Positions 7,563-13,517 of a DNA stretch of 14,451 nucleotides are shown piece by piece (within the stretch, counting starts at the first letter, position 1; every line of letters begins with the position of its first letter). Position numbers and translations under genes: made by a program. The stretch lies in the NCBI RefSeq assembly GCF_902489635.1, contig NZ_CABUAN010000047.1, positions 1 to 14,451 of the forward strand. The letters run 5' to 3'. The notes under the pieces are model-generated. The model did not search any database and had not been told where the DNA came from. It worked only from the letters and a program-made list of their open reading frames with translations. The DNA comes from an uncultured Porphyromonas sp. (GTDB lineage: Bacteria > Bacteroidota > Bacteroidia > Bacteroidales > Porphyromonadaceae).

Positions 7563-9455
7563 TTAGTTGCTCGATCTGCTAACTTTGACTGGACGTAAGG
7601 CGCGCATTGCGTTGAGCACGGCGAGGACGGTCACGCCTACATCGGCGAAGACGGCCATCCACATAGTGGCTACACCGAGCAATGCGAGGAGCAGTACCAA
7701 CACCTTGATACCTATGGCAAACCAAGCGTTCTGGAGGGCAATGCTGACCGTGTGGCGTGCGATGCGTATGGCGGTAGCGATCTTGAGCGGATTGTCGTCC
7801 ATGATCACCACGTCGGCCGCCTCTATGGCAGCATCAGAGCCGAGTCCGCCCATGGCGATACCCACATCGGCACGCGCTAGGACAGGCGCATCGTTGATAC
7901 CATCGCCTACGAAGAGAACGGTGCCACGAGCCGGCTGCTCGAGGATCGTCACGAGGCGTGCCAGCTTGTCCGCAGGAAGCAGATCCGCATAGTACTCGGT
8001 GATGCCCACCTGCTGTGCCACCTCACGAGCTGCATCCTCGTGGTCGCCTGTCAGCATCACCAGCTGGCGGATGCCTAGGCGGCTCAGCTCTTCGATCGTT
8101 TGTTTAGACTCCTCCTTGATCGTGTCCGAGACAACAATATGTCCCGCATAGTTGCCGTCGATAGCGGCATGCACGATAGTACCCGCATGGTCGCAGGGTT
8201 GCCACTGAGCACCGATAGACTCCATCAGCGCTACGTTGCCCACGTACACTTCGGAGCCGTTGACACGTGCCTTGACCCCTCGCCCGGCAAGCTCCTCGAC
8301 CTCCTCGATAGAGCAGTCGTCCTGTTCGTTGGGGTAAGCGTTACGCAGCGAGGCAGCGATCGGGTGTGTGGAGTGACACTCCACGTGAGCCACCATGTGC
8401 AGCAGGTGGTTCGTCTCGCAGGCTGTCGGATGCACCGCATTGGCGGTAAAAGTGCCTTTCGTCAGGGTGCCTGTTTTGTCAAAAAGCACCGCACGTGCCT
8501 TGGCCAAAGCGTCCATATAGTTGGCTCCCTTGACCAAGATACCCGCCCGTGAAGCGCCTCCGATGCCCGCAAAGAAGGAGAGCGGGATGGAGATGACCAG
8601 AGCGCAGGGACAGGAGATGACTAGGAAGGTCAGTGCCCTGTAAAGCCAGGTGGCGAAGTGGTCAGTGAAGCTCCCTGTCAGGAGTGGCGGTATGAAGGCG
8701 AGTAGCAGTGCCACGATCACCACGACAGGGGTGTAGACACGGGCGAAGCGACGTATGAACGTCTCGCTCCGTGACTTATGATCGGTGGCATGCTCGACCA
8801 TCTCGATAATCTTAGAGGCGGTGGAGTCACCCGCAGTCTTGGCAACGCGGACGGTGAGCAGACCCGAGAGGTTGACACAGCCAGACATCACCTCGTCCTC
8901 GACGGTGACGCTGCGGGGTACGCTCTCGCCCGTGAGTGCGACCGTATTAAGTGCTGAGGAGCCCTCGATAATGAATCCGTCCAGTGGAACCCGCTCGCCA
9001 GGCTTGATGATGATCGTCTCGCCCACGGCTACCTCCTCAGGGGCGACCGTCTGCTCAACGCCGTCACGTAGCACATTTGCTGTGTCGGGGCGTATCTCGA
9101 GAAGGTGGGAGACGGCACGACGGCTCTTGCCCTCGGCATACCCCTCGAAGAGCTCGCCCAGCTGGAAGAAGAGCATCACAAAGACCGCCTCGGGGAACTG
9201 CGCCTCAGCTCCCGGCAGGAAGCCTATGCAGAGCGCGCCCACGGTAGCGATGCTCATGAGGAAGTGCTCGTCAAAGAGTTCGCCATGCACCACTCCCTCG
9301 ACCGCCTCGCCGAGCACGTCATACCCTATAATAAGGTATGGCACGAGGTAGACCAAGAGGAGCTGCCACATCGGGAGTGCGCAGGTGCGCTCCACGATAT
9401 AAGCCCCGATGAGTAGCAGGGCTGTGAGTATGATACGTATTAGTTTCTTCTTCAT
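7563..9455 (-). CDS. P1B-type heavy-metal-translocating ATPase, probable Zn2+/Cd2+/Pb2+ exporter
   Basis: This 630-aa inner-membrane pump should use ATP to expel divalent metal ions. Visible motifs in order: actuator TGES (175-178), metal-site CPC in SCPCALV (282-284), phosphorylation site DKTGT (Asp326), the P1B His-Pro pair (364-365), TGDH (469-472) and hinge GDGINDAP (517-524). Near the end Asn576, Lys584 and DVG (605-607) in the last two membrane helices match the P1B-2 (ZntA-like) ion site, which favours zinc, cadmium or lead over copper. There is no N-terminal heavy-metal-associated domain: the protein starts almost directly with the first membrane helix. The start is the ATG at 9455; the frame stays open further upstream, but the promoter -7 element at 9482-9489 lies inside that extension. 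The gene stands alone between its promoter and a strong terminator, so no neighbouring sensor or partner indicates the metal. Confidence 0.96.
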   Translation of the reverse strand: MKKKLIRIILTALLLIGAYIVERTCALPMWQLLLVYLVPYLIIGYDVLGEAVEGVVHGELFDEHFLMSIATVGALCIGFLPGAEAQFPEAVFVMLFFQLGELFEGYAEGKSRRAVSHLLEIRPDTANVLRDGVEQTVAPEEVAVGETIIIKPGERVPLDGFIIEGSSALNTVALTGESVPRSVTVEDEVMSGCVNLSGLLTVRVAKTAGDSTASKIIEMVEHATDHKSRSETFIRRFARVYTPVVVIVALLLAFIPPLLTGSFTDHFATWLYRALTFLVISCPCALVISIPLSFFAGIGGASRAGILVKGANYMDALAKARAVLFDKTGTLTKGTFTANAVHPTACETNHLLHMVAHVECHSTHPIAASLRNAYPNEQDDCSIEEVEELAGRGVKARVNGSEVYVGNVALMESIGAQWQPCDHAGTIVHAAIDGNYAGHIVVSDTIKEESKQTIEELSRLGIRQLVMLTGDHEDAAREVAQQVGITEYYADLLPADKLARLVTILEQPARGTVLFVGDGINDAPVLARADVGIAMGGLGSDAAIEAADVVIMDDNPLKIATAIRIARHTVSIALQNAWFAIGIKVLVLLLALLGVATMWMAVFADVGVTVLAVLNAMRALRPVKVSRSSN

Positions 9456-9481
9456 AAGATATAGATGTACTGTTACGGAGG

Positions 9482-9489
9482 CAAAGGTA
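9482..9489 (-). promoter_or_regulatory. -7 promoter element of the metal ATPase gene
   Basis: The minus strand reads TACCTTTG, a perfect match to the Bacteroidota TAnnTTTG -7 element, 26 nt before the ATPase ATG. A TTTG at 9515-9518 could be the -33 element, although the spacing of 25 nt is longer than usual. The transcript would have a very short leader. Confidence 0.65.
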
Positions 9490-9546
9490 GAGCTATCTGG
9501 GTGCAACTCCGTTGCAAAAGTGCCGCCCCCACAAGTTTCCAAAAAC

Positions 9547-9717
9547 TTTCCAGCCTTGGAAAAAGAAATTTCCAACGCTGGAAATTTTCTTTTCCTCCGT
9601 TGGAAAACTATTTTTCCTCCGTTGGAAATTTTCTTTTCCTACCTAGGAAATCGAAAGTTCCTCCCTTGGAACTGAAAAGTTCCTCCGTTGGAACTGAAAA
9701 GTTCCTCCGTTGGAACT
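9547..9717. repeat. Array of eight palindromes with exact 22-bp spacing
   Basis: Eight short palindromes of form TTCC-N6-GGAA have centres at 9554.5, 9576.5, 9598.5, 9620.5, 9642.5, 9664.5, 9686.5 and 9708.5, always 22 bp apart. The flanking stem bases differ between units but still pair within each: the first five units have TTTCC with GGAAA, the last three AGTTCC with GGAACT; the second has a 9-bp stem (AAATTTCCA/TGGAAATTT). Loops are TCCGTT in four units and AGCCTT, AACGCT, TACCTA, TCCCTT in the others. The frame shifts by one base per unit, so this is not a peptide repeat. It lies just upstream of the ATPase promoter. It could be a phased protein-binding array, a hairpin RNA or DNA element, or the minisatellite core of a miniature mobile element. 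Confidence 0.9.
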
Positions 9718-9720
9718 AAA

Positions 9721-9752
9721 GAGTTCCAAGAGGGAAAGTACTTTTGGAACTC
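9721..9752. repeat. Ninth, larger palindrome closing the 22-bp array
   Basis: GAGTTCCAA (9721-9729) pairs with TTGGAACTC (9744-9752), a 9-bp stem with a 14-nt loop. It shares the GTTCC/GGAAC core of the preceding units but its centre is 28 bp from the last one, so it falls out of phase and may mark the array edge. Confidence 0.65.
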
Positions 9753-9973
9753 GTATGTGTTATGGAATCAGTGCAGTACGAAGAACTATTTGTGGGGATG
9801 CTAGCCGTGACGACATCCTGTGGGGGCTCAGTAACACCAGCCAAGAGCTAACGGCCAAAAGCCAACAGCTAACGGACACAACGCTCGCCCTCCGACTCAA
9901 CACGATCGTGCGTCCTTACAAATACTGGTGCTACAGCGTCTGATGGCTGAACTTTTTGTTTTGATGTGGTTTG
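9753..9973. other. Intergenic sequence with no supported gene
   Basis: Between the palindrome array and the REP-like repeat I see no start with coding character. A plus-strand frame runs from 9710 to a TGA at 9941-9943, but it begins inside the palindrome array and crosses the heptad repeat, so coding is unlikely. Apart from the heptad array at 9839-9873 nothing is recognisable. Confidence 0.4.
9839..9873. repeat. AGCYAAC-type heptanucleotide array, copy 1
   Basis: Five consecutive 7-bp units read AGCCAAG, AGCTAAC, GGCCAAA, AGCCAAC and AGCTAAC. A very similar array occurs at 12894-12932 beside the maf gene. Neither copy is next to a recognised start codon or -7 element. Confidence 0.8.
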
Positions 9974-10055
9974 TGTAAGGGCGGACCTGCGTGTCCGTCC
10001 ACATAGCATACAACGCTCTGACGAGAACGGGCGGACACATAGGTCCGCCCCTACA
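9974..10055. repeat. REP-like element: 27-bp imperfect inverted repeat
   Basis: The arms at 9974-10000 and 10029-10055 are reverse complements at 23 of 27 positions and are separated by 28 nt. Each arm is itself a palindrome; the right one has perfect GGGCGGAC (10029-10036) and GTCCGCCC (10043-10050) stems with a 6-nt loop. The form, two GC-rich hairpins facing each other in an intergenic region, fits a REP/BIME-like dispersed repeat. I believe similar GGGCGGAC...GTCCGCCC units recur in intergenic regions of many bacteria, but could not check this here. Confidence 0.75.
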
Positions 10056-10072
10056 AAGGTTTACTCGTCTCG

Positions 10073-10107
10073 CTCTAACCTCTAACTTCTAATCTCTAAT
10101 TTCTAAG
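10073..10107 (+). repeat. CTCTAAC-type heptanucleotide array abutting the UbiA-operon promoter, copy 1
   Basis: Five 7-bp units (CTCTAAC twice, TTCTAAT, CTCTAAT, TTCTAAG) run directly into the TACCTTTG element at 10108. The array occupies the place where a -33 element would lie, and no TTTG is seen there. The same module, preceded by the same CGTCTCGCTCT, is found in opposite orientation upstream of the DUF2520 gene. Confidence 0.85.
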
Positions 10108-10115
10108 TACCTTTG
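10108..10115 (+). promoter_or_regulatory. -7 promoter element of the UbiA-HAD-membrane protein operon
   Basis: TACCTTTG matches the Bacteroidota -7 consensus exactly. It lies 39 nt before the ATG at 10155, which predicts a leader of roughly 30 nt. Heptads fill the upstream region in place of a recognisable -33 element. Confidence 0.7.
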
Positions 10116-10154
10116 TGCAGACTCATTCCTCATCCTATCAACCGTCACTACTAG

Positions 10155-11045
10155 ATGAATCTCGCTACCTTACCACGTCTGCTACGTTGCGATCAGTGGA
10201 TCAAGAACCTCTTTGTCCTAGCACCCGCCTTCTTCGGTGGAGTGCTCCTAGACTCGTCGCTCTGGGGTGGCTTGGTGGTGGCGTTTTTAGCTTTCTCGCT
10301 GCTCTCCTCCTCGATCTACATCGTCAACGACATCGTGGATCAAGCGCGTGATCGCCTGCACCCTAAGAAGCGGCTACGCCCGATAGCCTCTGGTGCGGTC
10401 TCGATACCGGTCGCGTGGACCACGGCCGTTCTCTTACTGATCCTTGCGGTGTCTCTGCCGCTGGCACTACTACCTCGTGCACTCTGGTGTCAAACGCTCG
10501 GGATCATGGGTGGCTATTGGCTGCTCAACGTCTGCTATAGCTACTGGCTCAAGCGAATAGCGGTGGTCGACGTGGTCTCTATCTCGGTGGGCTTTGTGCT
10601 GCGGGTGCTACTCGGCGGTATCGTCGCTGGGGTGGTGGTCTCGGAGTGGCTCGTAGTGATGACGCTGCTCCTATCGCTCTTCCTGGCCCTAGCCAAGCGA
10701 CGTGATGACTACCTCCTCTACGAACGCAGTGGGGTAGCGATGCGACAAGCTATCAAGGGGTACAATCGCCCCTTCCTAGACCATACGCTGACGATGATCG
10801 TGGGCGTCCTACTCATCTGCTACCTCCTCTACACGCTTTCACCCGAGGTGCATGCGGAGCCTGGCGGGGACTACCTCTACCTGACGGCACTCCCAGTGCT
10901 CGTGGGCTTGCTGCGTTACCTCCAGATCACACTAGTCGAGGAGCGAAGCGGGAGCCCTACGCAGGTGGTCTACCAGGATGCGATCATCGGCATCTGCGTC
11001 GTGGTGTGGGGGGTGCTCTTTGGGCTATTACGCTATGTGGTATAA
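10155..11045 (+). CDS. UbiA-family prenyltransferase, resembles decaprenyl-phosphate phosphoribosyltransferase (DPPR synthase)
   Basis: This 296-aa protein has about eight or nine hydrophobic membrane segments. The first aspartate-rich motif is NDIVDQARDRLHPKKRLRP (Asn58, Asp59, Asp62, Asp66), and the second region is LKRIAVVDVVSISVGFVLR (Asp139), followed by LALAKRRDD (Lys181). These forms are those of the DPPR-synthase branch of UbiA enzymes, which transfer 5-phosphoribose from PRPP to a polyprenyl phosphate, rather than of quinone or heme prenyltransferases. In mycobacteria this is the first step to decaprenyl-phosphoryl arabinose. The gene follows a clear -7 element, and the next gene, 12 nt downstream, encodes a HAD phosphatase, which fits the expected dephosphorylation step. 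Polyprenyl chain length and final sugar cannot be read from sequence. Confidence 0.9.
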   Translation: MNLATLPRLLRCDQWIKNLFVLAPAFFGGVLLDSSLWGGLVVAFLAFSLLSSSIYIVNDIVDQARDRLHPKKRLRPIASGAVSIPVAWTTAVLLLILAVSLPLALLPRALWCQTLGIMGGYWLLNVCYSYWLKRIAVVDVVSISVGFVLRVLLGGIVAGVVVSEWLVVMTLLLSLFLALAKRRDDYLLYERSGVAMRQAIKGYNRPFLDHTLTMIVGVLLICYLLYTLSPEVHAEPGGDYLYLTALPVLVGLLRYLQITLVEERSGSPTQVVYQDAIIGICVVVWGVLFGLLRYVV

Positions 11046-11057
11046 AGGGGTAAGCGC

Positions 11058-11648
11058 GTGGATACGATAGCAATCTTTGACCTAGATGGTACGCTCACAC
11101 GGCGAGACACGCTCTTGCCGTGGCTGGTGCAGATGCAGTCGCACGGTTCGCTCGTGTGGCATCTGCCTTACTACCTCTATCAGTATGTTGCCTATCGGCT
11201 GAGTGGGGGCGCGGCTGATCGCTACAAGGAGCGCATCATTGGCACGGTGGTGCGTGGCTGGAGCTATGAGGAGGGCCTGCAGCGGGGAGCGGCATTTGCA
11301 GATCAGATAGACCAGAAGCTCCGCCCCGAGGCTATACGTAGGCTGGAGCAGCATCAGCGTGACGGACATCGGACGGTCTTGCTGACCGCTTCGACAGATC
11401 TGGCGGTCTCGTCGTGGGCTAGGCGTCGTGGCTTTGACCTGGTGCTGGCCACGGAGCTGGAGCTGGCGGAAGGCCTCTATACGGGACGCTTTGCCACGCC
11501 CAACTGTAAGGGTGCCGAAAAGGTGCGCCGGCTGGACTTAGCCCTCCCCGAGTGGCGAAAGGTCACAACATACGGCTATGGCGACAGCGCGAGTGATCGT
11601 GACTTCCTGGCACTATGTACGAAGCATTACTATGGGATTTTTGAATAA
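11058..11648 (+). CDS. HAD-superfamily subfamily IB phosphatase
   Basis: The 196-aa product shows all four HAD motifs: DLDGT (nucleophile Asp8, acid Asp10), LLTAST (Thr110), Lys151 and GDSASDRDF (Asp176, Asp180). The cap inserted between motifs I and II is helical, as in the SerB-like IB subgroup. No signal peptide or membrane anchor is seen, so it is cytoplasmic. The start is GTG at 11058, preceded by AAAGGGG, one of the few Shine-Dalgarno-like sequences here; the nucleophile motif lies only seven residues from this start, leaving no room for a later one. Being placed directly after the UbiA gene, it is a good candidate for removing the 5-phosphate from polyprenyl-phosphoryl-5-phosphoribose. 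That substrate is inferred; related HAD-IB enzymes act on phosphoserine and other small phosphates. Confidence 0.9.
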   Translation: MDTIAIFDLDGTLTRRDTLLPWLVQMQSHGSLVWHLPYYLYQYVAYRLSGGAADRYKERIIGTVVRGWSYEEGLQRGAAFADQIDQKLRPEAIRRLEQHQRDGHRTVLLTASTDLAVSSWARRRGFDLVLATELELAEGLYTGRFATPNCKGAEKVRRLDLALPEWRKVTTYGYGDSASDRDFLALCTKHYYGIFE

Positions 11649-12837
11649 GCAGTTACTACGGCGGTGGCGGGTGGAGCTACTCTGCGCACTGGGCGTGTGG
11701 GTGCTACTCTCCGTCCTAGCACTCTATATCTATAGCACAGGGCTGCTGATGCCGCAGGACGACGCTATCGGTGCTTACCTCGGGTATGACAACTACTTCC
11801 GCTTCACGACGCGGGGCGGGGCGTGGGACGTGAGCCACCCGCTGATCACTCCACTATACCTTATTAATAGGGCGCTAATGGTACCACTCCTGGGCGAAGG
11901 GGGCGCACTCGTCGGCATACTCCTCGCCTCGGCACTCCTGATGGCTATTGCCGTCGCGGGATGCTGCGGCTACCTGCGGCATGTGGTGCAGCTCGATACG
12001 GGTCGCAGTCTGCTCCTCTCGGGGCTCCTCCTCTCAACCTTTACGGTGATGACGCTCTCCTTTACGGTCGAGAGCTATCCGCTCTCAATGGCGCTGCTCG
12101 TCTTATCCCTCCTCTGTCTGAGCGGTCAGCTGAAGCGAGAGAAACGCTTGTCGGGCTGGCATGCCACGCTCTGGAGCCTCCTGCTGGGTGGCGTGACGCT
12201 GACAAACTTTGCCAAGCCGCTCTCGCTGCTCCTCCTGAGCAAAGAAGAGTCGCTCTGGCAGCGGGCACGCAAAGTTTTGCTCCCGACACTCCTCCTGCTG
12301 GCACTCGTTGTGGCGGTGGGGTGGTTCTACCACCAGAGAGGGACTGGACCAGAGGCCGAGGAATCGATGCTCACGGCTCAGGTCAACGATCTGCTACGCT
12401 TTCAGACAAGGTCGGCCGATCTTGTGCCAGACTTCTTCGGTCACCCGCTCCTCATCAGCGATCTAGAGATGCGTGAGCTTCATGGCGAGACGGTGCTGAG
12501 ACCCACGCCCTATGCCTGCTGGGCTATGCAGCTGCTCCCGTGGGGGGTAGTGCTACTGCTGCTCTCGATGATCTGGGTCGGACGACGCTACCCCTTGGCC
12601 TGGGCCATACCGCTCTACCTAGCGGTCGATGTGGCGGTGCATCTCGTCGGTGGCTACGGGCTAGACGAAGCGATTATCTTCGGGGGCCACTGGGTTTTCC
12701 TAGTGCCGATGGCGCTGGGGTGGCTCTACCGTGTGGTGCCTAGGCAGGCCTACCGATATATGGACCTCTCGCTGCTACTCCTATCTATATATATGTGTAC
12801 CCACAACCTATGGGTCATCTTACTACGCCTAGGCTGA
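11632..12837 (+). CDS. Polytopic membrane protein, DUF6080/GT-C-like, possible pentosyltransferase
   Basis: The 401-aa protein has some nine to eleven hydrophobic segments. The first hydrophobic helix (about residues 15-37) is followed by a loop with DDAIGAYLGYDNY (Asp43, Asp44) and DVSHPL (Asp66, His69). An acidic pair in the first outer loop is a hallmark of GT-C glycosyltransferases that use polyprenyl-phosphate sugars. I recall such proteins being grouped as DUF6080 in Bacteroidota beside UbiA and HAD genes, but could not verify it. The start is the ATG at 11632, which overlaps the end of the HAD gene by 17 nt in another frame; an 18-codon extension further into the HAD gene is less likely. 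The role proposed is transfer of a lipid-linked pentose to an acceptor outside the inner membrane. A flippase is the alternative. Confidence 0.8.
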   Translation: MGFLNKQLLRRWRVELLCALGVWVLLSVLALYIYSTGLLMPQDDAIGAYLGYDNYFRFTTRGGAWDVSHPLITPLYLINRALMVPLLGEGGALVGILLASALLMAIAVAGCCGYLRHVVQLDTGRSLLLSGLLLSTFTVMTLSFTVESYPLSMALLVLSLLCLSGQLKREKRLSGWHATLWSLLLGGVTLTNFAKPLSLLLLSKEESLWQRARKVLLPTLLLLALVVAVGWFYHQRGTGPEAEESMLTAQVNDLLRFQTRSADLVPDFFGHPLLISDLEMRELHGETVLRPTPYACWAMQLLPWGVVLLLLSMIWVGRRYPLAWAIPLYLAVDVAVHLVGGYGLDEAIIFGGHWVFLVPMALGWLYRVVPRQAYRYMDLSLLLLSIYMCTHNLWVILLRLG

Positions 12838-12893
12838 CAAGGCACGGATCGCGTGTAACGATGATACGTGTAACCCGTTACGTCGACATGTAG

Positions 12894-12932
12894 GGACAAC
12901 AGCTAACGGCCAACAGCCAACAGCCAACAGCC
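12894..12932. repeat. AGCYAAC-type heptanucleotide array, copy 2
   Basis: Units GGACAAC, AGCTAAC, GGCCAAC, AGCCAAC and AGCCAAC are followed by a partial AGCC, all in 7-bp register. It fills much of the 98-nt gap between the convergent membrane-protein and maf genes and ends 3 nt after the maf stop codon. Confidence 0.85.
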
Positions 12933-12935
12933 TTT

Positions 12936-13517
12936 TTACGAGAAGAGATCGGCGTCTTGTAGCACGCGGTAGAGGCGCTGCACGGGGAGCCCCATGACGT
13001 TGTAGAAGGAGCCCTCGATGTGCGAGACACCGATGTAGCCGATCCACTCCTGTATGCCATAAGCGCCCGCTTTGTCAAGCGGCTGGTAGCGCGCTACGTA
13101 GTGGTCTATCTCGCTGTCCGTGAGCTGTGCGAAGGTGACCAGCGTGTGGCTCGCGAAGGAGATTTGCCAATCGATCGTGGAGAGCGAAACGCCCGAGACG
13201 ACCTTATGCTGGCGACCGCTCAGGCGGTGTAGCATACGACGAGCGTCGTCCAGGTCATGTGGCTTGCCGAGGATCTGCCCGTCGAGAAGGACAACCGTGT
13301 CGGCCGTGATGAGCAGTTCGTCAGCTTGTAGTGTGGGTAGTAGCTGCTCCGCTTTGAGCTGGGAGAGATAGAGCGGCACCTCTTCAAGAGGGAGCGTGTC
13401 AGGGTAGGTCTCGCTGTGTCCCTCGATGGTACGTATCTCAAAGGGATGGCCTAGTGTGGCGAGGAGCTCTTTGCGGCGTGGCGATTGGGAGCCAAGGATC
13501 CAGCGGTAGGGTCTCAT
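12936..13517 (-). CDS. maf: Maf-family nucleoside triphosphate pyrophosphatase
   Basis: The 193-aa protein hydrolyses non-canonical or excess nucleoside triphosphates (dTTP/UTP type in the YhdE group) to the monophosphate and pyrophosphate. The family signature LGSQSPRRKELL is at residues 8-19, ADTVV with the catalytic aspartate at about residue 73, GKP (84-86), LDKAGAYGIQE (147-157) and IEGSFYNVMGLP (167-178). TADTV and the Gln of YGIQE are typical of the dTTP/UTP subgroup. Length is normal for the family and it is cytoplasmic. Its ATG overlaps the TGA of the DUF2520 gene by 4 nt (ATGA), so the two are co-translated. A heptad array follows its stop codon. Confidence 0.95.
   Translation of the reverse strand: MRPYRWILGSQSPRRKELLATLGHPFEIRTIEGHSETYPDTLPLEEVPLYLSQLKAEQLLPTLQADELLITADTVVLLDGQILGKPHDLDDARRMLHRLSGRQHKVVSGVSLSTIDWQISFASHTLVTFAQLTDSEIDHYVARYQPLDKAGAYGIQEWIGYIGVSHIEGSFYNVMGLPVQRLYRVLQDADLFS

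Noticed and set aside
9456..9575. 40-residue N-terminal extension of the ATPase
   Set aside because: It would begin inside the palindrome array and contain the -7 element. The ATG at 9455 starts just before the first membrane helix, as in related pumps.
9409..9719. Plus-strand frames through the 22-bp palindrome array giving Phe/Pro/Trp-rich peptides
   Set aside because: The pseudo-repeats in the peptide come from the palindromes. The 22-bp period shifts the frame at each unit, so no protein repeat is under selection.
9547..9752. CRISPR array
   Set aside because: Units are 22 bp from centre to centre with no unique spacers of 30 bp or more, and there are no cas genes.
9710..9943. 77-codon plus-strand frame ending in a TGA at 9941-9943
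   Set aside because: It begins within the palindrome array, runs through the heptad array and has no recognisable domain. A gene remnant at its 3' end cannot be excluded but is not supported.
11578..11631. 18-residue N-terminal extension of the membrane protein into the HAD gene
   Set aside because: The ATG at 11632 gives a normal start with a short basic segment before the first membrane helix; the extension would lengthen the overlap to 71 nt.
11961..12476. Long alternative frames within the membrane-protein gene on both strands
   Set aside because: They are shadows of the GC-rich hydrophobic coding sequence and have no membrane or domain logic of their own.
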